Positions 29,800 through 38,561 of a stretch of DNA of 64,000 nucleotides are shown here, one piece after another. The stretch comes from Sphingomonas sp. PsM26 (lineage in GTDB: Bacteria; Pseudomonadota; Alphaproteobacteria; Sphingomonadales; Sphingomonadaceae), in NCBI GenBank assembly GCA_030433805.1, contig JARUXA010000009.1, positions 1 to 64,000 on the forward strand. Reading direction: 5' to 3'. The position numbers and the translations under genes were made by a program. The notes below the pieces were generated by a model. The model did no database searches, was not told the DNA's origin, and saw nothing but the letters and a program-made list of their open reading frames with translations. Each line of letters starts with the position of its first letter. Positions within the stretch are counted from its first letter, which is position 1.

Positions 29800-30468
29800 T
29801 TAAGATACCGGGGAATCACGTAGTTCTGCTGCGCGTGCGAACACCGCCTCGAACATCTCGGTCGTCAGGCGACCGGTATTCTGGTTGTAGCGCGAACAAT
29901 GGTAGCTATCGATCAGGATCCGCCCGTCGGGCATGCGATGTTCGGCAAGATGACCGAACTTGCACTTGGGCAGTCGGCCACCGAGAGCCTTGACCGCGGA
30001 CTGATGCGCGATCTGTCCTAGCGCCACGAACACGCGCGCCTTCGGAATCGCGGCGATCTGCCCTTCCAGGAACGGGCGGCACATGCGAATTTCTTCGGGA
30101 GTGGGCTTGTTCTGCGGCGGCAGGCATTTGACCGCATTGATGATCATCGCGCCCTGCAATTGCAGCGTATCGTCGGGCTTGGCCTCAAAGGTACCCGTCG
30201 CGAACCCGTATTTGGTGAGCGTATCGTACAGCAACACCCCCGCGAAATCGCCCGTAAAGGGCCGTCCGGTGCGATTCGCACCATGCTTGCCGGGGGCCAG
30301 CCCGATGATGCCGAGCCACGCCGCGGGGTCGCCGAACGCGTTTACGGGGGCATTCCACCAGGTCGGGAATTCCTCCCGCAATTCGTGGCGGAAGGCGACG
30401 AGGCGCGGACAGAGCGGACAATCATGCGGCGGCTCGGAGTCCGCGATCGGGCTGGGTGCGAAGTTCAT
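29800..30468 (-). CDS. Family 5 uracil-DNA glycosylase (UdgB type)
   Basis: Iron-sulfur uracil-DNA glycosylase of 222 residues. Motif A reads GLAPGKHGANRTGRPFTGD (~57-74), as in family 5 (UDGb), where the polar active-site residue of other families is missing. Four cysteines (C17, C20 in CPLC; C115; C130) suit a [4Fe-4S] cluster. The C-terminal motif DSYHCSRYNQNTGRLT contains the other active-site loop. Family 5 enzymes also remove hypoxanthine and other deaminated bases. The ATG at 30468 is used; the frame further upstream overlaps folK antisense. Confidence 0.9.
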   Translation of the reverse strand: MNFAPSPIADSEPPHDCPLCPRLVAFRHELREEFPTWWNAPVNAFGDPAAWLGIIGLAPGKHGANRTGRPFTGDFAGVLLYDTLTKYGFATGTFEAKPDDTLQLQGAMIINAVKCLPPQNKPTPEEIRMCRPFLEGQIAAIPKARVFVALGQIAHQSAVKALGGRLPKCKFGHLAEHRMPDGRILIDSYHCSRYNQNTGRLTTEMFEAVFARAAELRDSPVS

Positions 30469-30491
30469 GAAAAGCCGATAGGCGTGTTTGG

Positions 30492-30989
30492 GTGTCGATC
30501 TCAACCACCTACCCGTCTTATGCGATTGCGATCGGATCGAACCGACGCGGCCGTCATGGTCACCCTTGCGACGAAGTTCGTGCGGCGATCGCGGCATTGC
30601 CCGGCGTTGTAGCGGTTTCGCGACTGATCGAGACGGCACCGCTGGGGCCATCGCTGCGGCGTTTCACCAATGCAGCGGTGCTGTTGCAGAGTGCCGAATC
30701 GCCCCCCGCGATGCTGGCGCGCCTCAAAGCGATCGAGCGCGACTTCGGGCGCCGCCGTGGACAGCGGTGGTCGGCGCGCGTGATCGACCTCGATATTGTG
30801 CTGTGGTCGGGCGGCGTCTGGCGCGATTCCGCATTGTGCGTGCCGCATGCGGCGTTCCGGAGCCGCGACTTCGTGCTGCGACCGCTCGCGCAAATCGCGC
30901 CGCGCTGGCGCGATCCGCTGACCGCGCGGACGATCCGGCAACTGGCGATGGGCTTGGACAAGGTTGACCGAACGCCGATCCGCTCCTAA
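30492..30989 (+). CDS. folK: HPPK, 2-amino-4-hydroxy-6-hydroxymethyldihydropteridine diphosphokinase
   Basis: Transfers pyrophosphate from ATP to the pterin in folate synthesis. The 165-residue protein has AIAIGSNRRG at the start, FTNAAVLLQS, and the signature RWSARVIDLDIVLW, followed by VPHAAFRSRDFVLRPL. The start codon is GTG at 30492, 23 bases from the divergent glycosylase start. It is followed by a tRNA gene 17 bases after the stop. Confidence 0.93.
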   Translation: MSISTTYPSYAIAIGSNRRGRHGHPCDEVRAAIAALPGVVAVSRLIETAPLGPSLRRFTNAAVLLQSAESPPAMLARLKAIERDFGRRRGQRWSARVIDLDIVLWSGGVWRDSALCVPHAAFRSRDFVLRPLAQIAPRWRDPLTARTIRQLAMGLDKVDRTPIRS

Positions 30990-31006
30990 CGCGCATCGGC
31001 GTGTGT

Positions 31007-31082
31007 GGGCTCGTAGCTCAGTCGGTAGAGCAACGGACTTTTAATCTGTAGGTCCCGGGTTCGAATCCCGGCGAGCCCACCA
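31007..31082 (+). tRNA. tRNA-Lys (anticodon UUU)
   Basis: A complete 76-base cloverleaf can be drawn: acceptor gggctcg/cgagccc, D arm gctc-gagc, anticodon arm acgga-cttttaa-tctgt with anticodon TTT, T arm ccggg-ttcgaat-cccgg, and an encoded CCA end. It lies between folK and the start of the capsule region. Confidence 0.97.
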
Positions 31083-31131
31083 CGCGATCCCCTCGGCCAA
31101 CCAGTGAACGAGCGGAACGCGCGCGGCTCCG

Positions 31132-32472
31132 TCAATTCGACAGGATCGCCTGCGTCGATTGCGCGAGCGCAGGGCGGGCCGGTGGGGCATGCAGCAGCGG
31201 GCTTGCCGCCTCGATCTTCGCGATGATCCCACTCGTCAGCTTGTCGAGCGCTTCTTCCGAGAAAAAACCGCCCGGGACGAGGCAGCGCTCAATCAGTACG
31301 CGGCGAAATGCATCGAACGTCGCGGCGTCCGGCTTCCCGGGGTTCGCCCAGAAATCGTTCAACCGCCCCTGGAAGGTGATGTCCTCAATATCATAGACCG
31401 CCTGACCGAGCGCGATCACCGGGACCCCCTGCGCGAGCGCGAGCGTGCCGCTGGTGCTGTTGATCGTTACCATGCCGCGCGACGCGAGCGAGATCGGTAC
31501 GATGTCGCCGCCCTCGAGATAGTCGATCCGGTCGGTCACGCCGTGCAGCGCGGCAAGCGTCTTGGTTTCCAGCCGCCAGTCGCGGACGCCATTGTCGAGC
31601 GGGTGTTCCTTGATCACGAGGCGCAATTCGGCCGGCGCATGGCTGGCGAACGACGTGATCACCATCCGCAGCGCGTCGGCGATCCCGGCGAACGACGAGT
31701 GCAACCGGATCTGCGCGTCCGAATCGAGCTGCAGCGGGAACAGGATATACGGCGCGTTGCGGCGCACCATCGCGGCCTGAACCGCCTGCGCGCGTTGTGC
31801 TGCCGCCTTGCGTCGCGTCAGCCGGCGGACCCACCCCATGCCCTCGACCAGCGGATGCCACGGGCGGTGGTTTTCCCAATGTGGATAATGTGACCGGCTG
31901 AGCACGTCGGCGGTATTGTAGATCAGCGCCTCGGTCGCTCGGCGCCGGAAGGACGACGGGACGGGCGCGTGCTGCGGTACCGGCGGCAGCAGCGCCGCCT
32001 GCGCGCGGTACCATGCGGGGTCGCGCGGCAAGGTCGAGTGGCCGTTGACTCCGCCGAGCTCGAGCGTGACCCAGTCGGGCCGGATATAGCCTTCCTCGAA
32101 GACATGGACGGGGACGTGCATGTCGCGACAGACCGCAATCGCGGCCATGTGGATCGGACGGCAGTCGCCGAACAGCAGCACGTCGGTAATCGCCCGGTCG
32201 GTGATGATCTCGCGCAGCATCGCGGGCCAATCCTCGAGGCTGCCGCGATAGTCGATTCCGTTGGGGAGACGCCAGAACAGCCGGTCGCCGCCGTTGAAAT
32301 TGACCTTGTGAACACCGTAGCCGTCGTGTCGCAGGACCTGGCCCAGTCGCCGGAACAACGGGCCCATCAGGCCCTGCAGGAGCAGGATGTTGCGCTCCGC
32401 GAGCGGTTGTACCACCGCCGCCGACGCCGTCCGCGGCTGAGTGACGGATTCGTCGGAAATCATGTCCGCCAT
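31132..32472 (-). CDS. kpsS: Capsule polysaccharide Kdo transferase KpsS
   Basis: KpsS adds the first beta-linked Kdo to phosphatidylglycerol, starting the poly-Kdo linker of group 2-type capsules. The 446-residue protein has ILLLQGLMGPLFRRLGQVL, VHKVNFNGGDRLFW, VHVFEEGYIRPDWVTLELGG, VIKEHPLDNG and GMVTINSTSGTLALAQGVPV, the last being the nucleotide-sugar site. The ATG at 32472 (MADMISDES) is chosen because AGGA lies ~8 bases upstream; the frame is open to 32559. It is divergent from an LTA-synthase-like gene and separated from kpsC by ~4 kb. Confidence 0.9.
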   Translation of the reverse strand: MADMISDESVTQPRTASAAVVQPLAERNILLLQGLMGPLFRRLGQVLRHDGYGVHKVNFNGGDRLFWRLPNGIDYRGSLEDWPAMLREIITDRAITDVLLFGDCRPIHMAAIAVCRDMHVPVHVFEEGYIRPDWVTLELGGVNGHSTLPRDPAWYRAQAALLPPVPQHAPVPSSFRRRATEALIYNTADVLSRSHYPHWENHRPWHPLVEGMGWVRRLTRRKAAAQRAQAVQAAMVRRNAPYILFPLQLDSDAQIRLHSSFAGIADALRMVITSFASHAPAELRLVIKEHPLDNGVRDWRLETKTLAALHGVTDRIDYLEGGDIVPISLASRGMVTINSTSGTLALAQGVPVIALGQAVYDIEDITFQGRLNDFWANPGKPDAATFDAFRRVLIERCLVPGGFFSEEALDKLTSGIIAKIEAASPLLHAPPARPALAQSTQAILSN

Positions 32473-32597
32473 CCGTAATTCCTTTTGTTTCTCAATGGTG
32501 CGGTCCATCGGATCGCACTGGCTTGGTTCGTCCATAGAACTGCACCGGTGATTTTCCAAGCAGCCGCAACCAAACGCCGGGGTCCTCTGGCAGGGTC

Positions 32598-34151
32598 GTG
32601 ACAGTTTCGTGGCCGGGCGTTATAGGCGACCGCGTTTCTCTTCTGCCGGACCGATCGGTTCCGTTTCGGCGCTACAGGGATGCAACCCATTCTGTGGCGA
32701 ACGGCGTGATCCCTTTCCTGACAATGCTGCTTCTTTCGGTGGTGCTCGACGCAGCAGCGCGGCCACGGGCGCGTACGGGGCGCGACTGGCGTGGCGTGGC
32801 GCTCCACCTGATGGTCATGACGGGCGTCTTCGGCGTGATCCTCGCAGGCATGGGGAACCCGGTGATCGCGGCGCTGGTGAGTGTCGCGCTCGTGGCGTTG
32901 TTCATGGTCGCCTCCAACGCCAAGCGCAAAATGCTCGGCGAGCCGTTGGTCTTTTCCGATCTGGCCTTGCTGGTGGGTGTGGTGCGACACCCGCGTTTCT
33001 ATTTCTCCGCGCTTTCGGTGGCGCAGCGCTGGATGCTGGGGATCGGTGCGGGGATCGCGGTCATCGCGATCGCACTCTTTTCGTCCGGCGCGGTGCGGCC
33101 GCATCTGACCGGGGTGGCGCTTGCCGTGGGAGTCGGCGTGGCGATCGCGCTGGTGTTGCGCAGTCGGGCCCTCGACGGGCTTGCCGCGGCTCCCGACCTC
33201 GAGGCCGATTTCGCGCGGCTGGGCATGATGGCCACGTTGCTGCTGTACTGGTGGCGGTGGCGCGGATCGTCGGATCCGCAACCGTGCCCGCCGGTAGTGC
33301 AGCAACCCGGGACCGACCTGCCCGACCTAGTCGTGATCGTGCAGTGCGAATCGTTTTGCGATCCCGTCGAACTTACCGGAAATCCGCGGGATGCCTTTCC
33401 TGGGTTGGAGGCGGCGCGGAAGGCGGCGTGGCAATGGGGTACGCTCGATGTCAGCGGATTTGGCGCCTATACGATGCGGACCGAATATGGCGTGCTGTTC
33501 GGGCGTAGCGAGGAAGCGCTCGGGTTCCGGCGCTATGACCCGTTCCTGACGGCGGCGGGCGATGCGACGCACGCGTTGTCCGCGCAGATGCGCGGCGCGG
33601 GATATCGCGGCCTGTTCGTCCACCCGCATGATTTGCGCTTCTACAATCGGGACCGGTTGATGCCGCAGGTCGGCTTCGCCGCGATGATCGGGGAGGAAGG
33701 CTTTCCGCCGCGCGGTGCCGGGGCGGGGCGCTACGTCGATGACCGGATGCTCGGTGCCTCGGTGATCGGAATGATCGAGGCCGCCACCGGCCCCACGATG
33801 ATCTACACCGTCACGATGGAAAACCACGGACCGTGGGACAGCGACACCGCGCGCGATGCCGCCGGGCGGCGCGACGCGTACCTCCGCCATGCACGCAGCA
33901 GCGACGCGATGCTGCAGGATCTGACGGCGTATTTCGCGCGCGCGGGGAAGTCCGCGCTGCTCGTCTTTTTCGGCGATCACCGCCCGAGTATTCCGGGGGT
34001 TACCGCCCCCGGTGGTGCGCGGCATACCCCCTATGTCCTGTTGCGCTTCGGCGCGGACGGGGTGATTGCCCCTGGTACAAGCGGTCCGACCAGTCTCACC
34101 CCGGCCGAATTGCACCACACCATTTTGCGCTGCGTGACGGCGCCCCGCTAG
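32598..34151 (+). CDS. LTA-synthase-like membrane phosphoglycerol/phosphoethanolamine transferase
   Basis: Alkaline-phosphatase-superfamily enzyme of up to 517 residues. Four membrane helices occupy ~35-175, and the periplasmic catalytic domain starts near 240 (LPDLVVIVQCESFCDP). The expected metal-site order is visible: the early E/S region, SGFGAYTMRTEYGVLFG with the nucleophile threonine, MENHGPWDSDT, and FFGDHRPSIPG. Such enzymes transfer glycerol phosphate or similar head groups from lipids to surface glycans. Its place among capsule genes suggests it decorates the capsule. The N-terminal ~32 residues are polar; a GTG at 32694 is a plausible alternative start. Confidence 0.82.
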   Translation: MTVSWPGVIGDRVSLLPDRSVPFRRYRDATHSVANGVIPFLTMLLLSVVLDAAARPRARTGRDWRGVALHLMVMTGVFGVILAGMGNPVIAALVSVALVALFMVASNAKRKMLGEPLVFSDLALLVGVVRHPRFYFSALSVAQRWMLGIGAGIAVIAIALFSSGAVRPHLTGVALAVGVGVAIALVLRSRALDGLAAAPDLEADFARLGMMATLLLYWWRWRGSSDPQPCPPVVQQPGTDLPDLVVIVQCESFCDPVELTGNPRDAFPGLEAARKAAWQWGTLDVSGFGAYTMRTEYGVLFGRSEEALGFRRYDPFLTAAGDATHALSAQMRGAGYRGLFVHPHDLRFYNRDRLMPQVGFAAMIGEEGFPPRGAGAGRYVDDRMLGASVIGMIEAATGPTMIYTVTMENHGPWDSDTARDAAGRRDAYLRHARSSDAMLQDLTAYFARAGKSALLVFFGDHRPSIPGVTAPGGARHTPYVLLRFGADGVIAPGTSGPTSLTPAELHHTILRCVTAPR

Positions 34152-34152
34152 G

Positions 34153-34929
34153 TTATTCGCCGCGCGGGATGAGTGCGGTGAGCAGACGGTCGCGCAGCGC
34201 CGGCGGCAGCAACCGATCGAACCAGCGCAACACCACGAACGGCCAGGGAAAGATCACATGGCCTTGCCCGCGCGCCGCCGCCGCGGCGATGCGCGCGGCG
34301 GCATCGGCTGGCTGGATCTGGAACGGGCGGGGCCCCGCGTTGCTTCGATTCGCTGGGGTATCGATGAAACCGGGGGAAACGACCGTCACGCGTACGCCGT
34401 GTTGGCGCACGCTCAACCGCAACGCCTCGCCGAAGCGCAGCAATCCGGCTTTCGACCCGGCATATCCCGCAGCGAAGGGCAGGGCGTGGAAGGCTGCGGC
34501 GGAGCCAACCAGCGCGATTCCCCCGCCCCCCCGCTGCGCCATGCGCCGCGCAAGCGCCGCCGCGATCGCGCTTGGTGCAACGAAATTGACGAGACCGAGT
34601 CGCGCGATCTGATGCGCATCCTCGACCAGGTCGCCCGCGGCACGAACGTCCCCGGCCCCGGCAACCAACAGCGCCAAGGTGATCGCCCCCGCGTCGTCGT
34701 CCGCCTCGATCGCGGCGATCGCGGCATTGCTGTCGGTCAGGTCGAGCTGACGCAGAACGACCGCGGCACCCGCCTGACGGCACGTAGTCGCAACCGCCGC
34801 CAGCCGCGCAGCATCACGCCCCCACAGGACGAGCGTCCGCCCCGGTGCGGCGTAATGTCGCGCCAGCGCAGCCCCCAGGCTGCCAGATGCGCCGGTGATG
34901 ACGATGCGGTCCGGTGATGAATTGTTCAT
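34153..34929 (-). CDS. SDR-family oxidoreductase of the capsule region
   Basis: A 258-residue classical short-chain dehydrogenase: cofactor loop TGASGSLGAALA, catalytic Ser in LVGSAAAFHALP, YAGSK with Tyr and Lys, and VVSPGFIDTP. It is convergent with the LTA-synthase-like gene (1 base between stops) and divergent from the hydroxylase-like gene. SDRs of this type recur near kpsS/kpsC loci, but the substrate cannot be read from the sequence; a lipid or nucleotide sugar would both fit. Confidence 0.85.
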   Translation of the reverse strand: MNNSSPDRIVITGASGSLGAALARHYAAPGRTLVLWGRDAARLAAVATTCRQAGAAVVLRQLDLTDSNAAIAAIEADDDAGAITLALLVAGAGDVRAAGDLVEDAHQIARLGLVNFVAPSAIAAALARRMAQRGGGGIALVGSAAAFHALPFAAGYAGSKAGLLRFGEALRLSVRQHGVRVTVVSPGFIDTPANRSNAGPRPFQIQPADAAARIAAAAARGQGHVIFPWPFVVLRWFDRLLPPALRDRLLTALIPRGE

Positions 34930-35089
34930 AAGTGGCTTTTACTGTGGCATCAGTGATTTGAACGTTGGCTCCGATCCGATCGGCACGTCGCGGCGGTCTG
35001 CCGCATTGCGGGTTGACAGGAGGGGGCCGGGTCTGACCATAGCAATCTCCATATTTGCGCATTGGACTGTGAGTTTGCGAGGCCTGCCT

Positions 35090-35707
35090 ATGATGAATAA
35101 CAGGTCCGATGTTACCCGCATTCGGCTGTTTCGGAATGATTTCCTAGAACGGTTCACATTGATTTCGCCGGCGGCCTTCGCCGTCACCTGGACGATCTTT
35201 CTCGGTTTTGCGATCTACGCTAGTTGGGGCGTGACGAGCTTCGGCATGTCGATCGCGCTGGTTGCGCTCGGCGTGCTGATCTGGACGCTGTTCGAATACA
35301 TCATGCATCGCTTCGTCTTCCATCTGAAGTTCACTTCGGAATGGGGGCGGGGGCTGATCTTCATTGCGCATGGCAACCATCATGCGATGCCGGGCGATCC
35401 GTATCGCAACATCATGCCGCCGGTCGTCAGCGTGTTGATCTCGTGCGGGGTGTGGTTCCTGTTCGTCCAGATGATCGGCGACGCTGGGTCGGTGCTCTTC
35501 GTCGGGTTCGGGATCGGCTACGTCGTTTATGACGTGACGCACTATGCCTGCCATCAGTTTCCGATGCGCGGTCGGATCCTGGGGGCGTTGCGTCAGCATC
35601 ACATCCGGCACCATTATGCCAAGCAGGAAGGCAATTTCGCGATCACGGCGATCCTGTGGGATCGCGTGTTTGGGACGTATATCCCCAAGAAAAAGAAGCG
35701 CGCGTAA
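35090..35707 (+). CDS. Fatty-acid hydroxylase / sterol desaturase family membrane protein
   Basis: A 205-residue di-iron membrane enzyme. The histidine clusters are H73/H78 (HRFVFH), H94/H97/H98 (HGNHH), H151/H155 (HYACH) and H170/H171/H174/H175 (HHIRHH), the pattern of Scs7/FA2H-type fatty-acid 2-hydroxylases. About four membrane helices separate them. The C-terminus ends in basic KKKKRA. Two ATGs (35090, 35093) are possible. Sphingomonads carry 2-hydroxy fatty acids on their sphingolipids, so lipid 2-hydroxylation is an attractive but unproven role; its place inside the capsule locus could instead point to the capsule lipid anchor. Confidence 0.8.
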   Translation: MMNNRSDVTRIRLFRNDFLERFTLISPAAFAVTWTIFLGFAIYASWGVTSFGMSIALVALGVLIWTLFEYIMHRFVFHLKFTSEWGRGLIFIAHGNHHAMPGDPYRNIMPPVVSVLISCGVWFLFVQMIGDAGSVLFVGFGIGYVVYDVTHYACHQFPMRGRILGALRQHHIRHHYAKQEGNFAITAILWDRVFGTYIPKKKKRA

Positions 35708-35733
35708 ACGATCGGGCCAGCGGCCCGGTCCGT

Positions 35734-36927
35734 TCACCGCTGTAGCGCGTCGATCGCCGCGATGACGATGTCCACATGCTGCGCCCATGTTGGGGGACGA
35801 TAGGCGGGGATCCGCTCCAGTTGCGCCGCATGCATTGGCCCGGCGTTGAAATGGTCGAAAATGGCCCGCCGCCAGGCCGGCCCATCGAGCGGATCCAGAT
35901 AGTCCGGCGCCGATCCTCCCGCTTCGCGCAACGCGGGCAGGTCGCTGCAGATGACCGGCGTGCCGACGGCGAGCGCCTCGGCGACCGGCATGCCATACCC
36001 CTCGGCGAACGACGGCAGCACCAGCGCGCGGGCGCCGCGCAGCAACGCATCGAGATGCTGATCCGAACAGCCGTTGCGCTCCTCGACATGGCCACGGAGC
36101 GACGGGCAGCGTTCGAGCATGTCGATGACCTGTTCATTCTCCCACCCGCGCCGACCGACGATGATCAGCCGCGGGATCTCGTTTTGCGGCAACGTCTCCG
36201 CGAAGGTCCGCCACAGGTTGAGCAGCAGCAGGTGATTCTTGCGCGGCTCGATCGTGCCGACGCACAAGAAATAGGGCACATCGGGCACCGCGATCGGCGT
36301 GGCGGTCGTGGGCATGACCTGCGTGCCGAGCAGCGCGACGTGGATCGCGACATCGCGTCCGGTCCGCGCGATCCACGGACGCATCGAATCGCCCGTCGCC
36401 GCCGAATTGACGATCACGCCATCGGCATAAGCGGCGATCGTCTCGATTCGCCGTTGATGCAGGCTGGCACCGTCGGGGCGCGCATATTCGGGGTATTCGA
36501 TCGGAATCAGATCATGCACCAGGCACAGAAACCGTGCCTGCTCGCGCGCGAGGATGCGCTGGACGAGTGCAGGCCGGGTCAGGTGATGTGGCGACGCCTG
36601 GACATAGACGCTGCCGACAGTCGCTCGACCGGGCTTGGGGAGCAGCGTCATCAACAACGGCACGGTTTCGCGCAGCGAGCGCTGCTCGACCCCGCCGCCT
36701 TCCGAATCCCAGCGGCGTTCGAGCAGGTCGAGATAGCGCAGCGCGGTCTCGGACGACAGCCGGCCATAGCCTGCCAGCGGATGGACCGCGGCGAAATCGA
36801 GCCGGTCGCCGAGCCGGTCGTGCAATCCGCGGGCATAGGCCATTTCGACCCGGTCGACGCCCGAGGGGGTGTGATGCCGCGCGCGCGAGATCAGGCGCGA
36901 AATATCGAGAATTACGCGCTTCTTCAC
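35734..36927 (-). CDS. GT4-family glycosyltransferase of the capsule operon
   Basis: A 397-residue GT-B glycosyltransferase. The C-terminal domain has FLCVGTIEPRKNHLLLLNLW, RGARALVLPSFAEGYGMPVA and ALAVGTPVICSDLPALREAG, with the EX7E motif of family GT4. The start is a GTG at 36927 that overlaps the kpsC stop (GTGA), so it is the last gene of the kdsD-kdsB-phosphatase-kpsC operon. It probably adds a capsule repeat-unit sugar. The open frame further upstream (to 37536) lies inside kpsC and is not used. Confidence 0.9.
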   Translation of the reverse strand: MKKRVILDISRLISRARHHTPSGVDRVEMAYARGLHDRLGDRLDFAAVHPLAGYGRLSSETALRYLDLLERRWDSEGGGVEQRSLRETVPLLMTLLPKPGRATVGSVYVQASPHHLTRPALVQRILAREQARFLCLVHDLIPIEYPEYARPDGASLHQRRIETIAAYADGVIVNSAATGDSMRPWIARTGRDVAIHVALLGTQVMPTTATPIAVPDVPYFLCVGTIEPRKNHLLLLNLWRTFAETLPQNEIPRLIIVGRRGWENEQVIDMLERCPSLRGHVEERNGCSDQHLDALLRGARALVLPSFAEGYGMPVAEALAVGTPVICSDLPALREAGGSAPDYLDPLDGPAWRRAIFDHFNAGPMHAAQLERIPAYRPPTWAQHVDIVIAAIDALQR

Positions 36928-38561
36928 GATGTCTTCGCTCCCATCAGGCGTCCTTGCGCCTGGCGTAATCGGCTGACCCAGCCGAGTCGGTTGTGTGTGG
37001 CCCCTTGCCCCATGCGGCCGATCAGCACTTCGGGCGAGCAGGGCAAGCTCGTTGCCGGATCGAGGTAGCGCGGATAGGCGATCAGGACCGCAGCGATCAG
37101 GTCCAGCACGCTTAACGTGCGACCGCGGCGATCGGGAATATGGCCAAGGTCGCACGTAACCCCCCAGCCCGCATAGAAAGGCGTGCCGTGGCAGGTGACG
37201 TCGCAGCCGCGCAACAGCGCCTCGAACCCGGTCAGCGAGGTGAGCACGTGGACGCCGTCGACCAGGTCGAGCAGGGGTGCCATCCCGCCGCCAACGACGA
37301 CGCGGTCGGCATATTGTAGCGCGTCCGCCTCGGCGACCACGCCGACGCGGTGGCCTGCGGTGACGTCGGGGTGGGGGCGGAACCAGATTTCGGCGTCGGG
37401 TTCGCGCGCGCGGGTGCGGCGCAGCAATTCGAGATTGCTCGCCAGTCCGCCGCCGCCGAGCCGCACCGACATGTCGTCCTCGACCTGCCCCGGGACCAGC
37501 ACCAGCCGGCGTCCGGGTTGACGATCCGGGAAGCAATGCGCTGTATCGCTGCCATATTTGCTGATCCCCGCCGCCAGAATCGTGTCGCGCAACCGTGCCG
37601 CGCGCGCGAGCATGTCGGGCGGGAAGTCGGCGGTCGCGAGCAGTGTCTCGAGGTCGCTCGCGCGGCTGGGGTCGTAATGAATCCCGCGCCAGTCGACCGT
37701 AACCGACGACGGCGGCACCAGATTACTGCCGAGCCCGACCGACCGGACGAACCCGTCCTCCACCCGCACCAGCGGGACCGCATCCGTTGCCGCCTTCGCC
37801 ACCATCGCGTCGGAAACGCGCGACGGCCAGATCGCGACCGCACCGCCGGCGCGCGCGGCCCACGCCAAAGCACGCCGTTCGGAACGGAAAAAACGCAATC
37901 CGTGTTCGGGCGTGAACAGGAATCGCGCGATTTCAGGCCGTTTCCACCAGCTAAAACCACACCCGGCGACGATGTTGCGGTTCCCCGCGAACGTCTGTCG
38001 CCAATCGCCGAGGGTGGCGATCGTTGCGGTCAGGTCGGTCGGTTCGCCAGTGAACGGATCGCGGTAGCGCGTACCCGCCAAATGCTGCGCAACGGTCCGC
38101 CGCACCGTCTCGACATCGTCGCCGGGCGTCCCGAAGCGTCCCCCGGACAGCAGATGTACCCGCACCCCGGCGATCACGGCGAGCGCGATCCATTCGTCGT
38201 CGCCGTGCGCGACCAAGGCGGTCATGCCGGGGAGCAGTGACCACGGATCGGTCGGCGACTCGCTTCGACGCGGGGTGGCCGCGATGCGCTGCGCGGTCGC
38301 CTGTTCGGGGGCGGGCAACAGCGCGCGCGCCGCTGCATCTTCGCTGGGCTTGCGGGTGCGTAGCACGACCGCGATCGGGTCGGGCGAAGGCGTGCCCCAG
38401 AAGCATCCGCCAACCCGCGCCGTGCGGATCGATGCGAACAGATGGTCGATCGCCGCGTGCGACAGATCCAGCGCGCGGTCGGCACCGTCGCGCGTGACGG
38501 ACACGCCGCCGTCGGGGAAGGGGGGCGCGCGCAACAGCGGCGGCAAGGCGGCGTCGCTCAT
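36924..38561 (-). CDS. kpsC: Capsule poly-Kdo transferase KpsC, short form
   Basis: KpsC extends the Kdo linker with alternating beta-2,4 and beta-2,7 linkages using two GT modules. Here the protein is 545 residues against ~670 for E. coli. Residues ~195-525 form a complete C-terminal module (GFSWWKRPEIARFL, RVEDGFVRSVGLGSNLVPP, FRPHPDVTAGHRVG, FYAGWGVTCDLG, LIAYPRYLDP). The first ~190 residues retain only the later part of the first module (TDPWSLLPGMTALVAHGDDE, YRDPFTGEPTDL), so the N-terminal transferase appears shortened. The ATG overlaps the preceding phosphatase stop as ATGA. Confidence 0.88.
   Translation of the reverse strand: MSDAALPPLLRAPPFPDGGVSVTRDGADRALDLSHAAIDHLFASIRTARVGGCFWGTPSPDPIAVVLRTRKPSEDAAARALLPAPEQATAQRIAATPRRSESPTDPWSLLPGMTALVAHGDDEWIALAVIAGVRVHLLSGGRFGTPGDDVETVRRTVAQHLAGTRYRDPFTGEPTDLTATIATLGDWRQTFAGNRNIVAGCGFSWWKRPEIARFLFTPEHGLRFFRSERRALAWAARAGGAVAIWPSRVSDAMVAKAATDAVPLVRVEDGFVRSVGLGSNLVPPSSVTVDWRGIHYDPSRASDLETLLATADFPPDMLARAARLRDTILAAGISKYGSDTAHCFPDRQPGRRLVLVPGQVEDDMSVRLGGGGLASNLELLRRTRAREPDAEIWFRPHPDVTAGHRVGVVAEADALQYADRVVVGGGMAPLLDLVDGVHVLTSLTGFEALLRGCDVTCHGTPFYAGWGVTCDLGHIPDRRGRTLSVLDLIAAVLIAYPRYLDPATSLPCSPEVLIGRMGQGATHNRLGWVSRLRQAQGRLMGAKTS

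Noticed and set aside
31007..31082. tRNA-Lys as an attachment site for an integrated element
   Set aside because: No integrase and no repeated tRNA 3' fragment seen in the following 11 kb.
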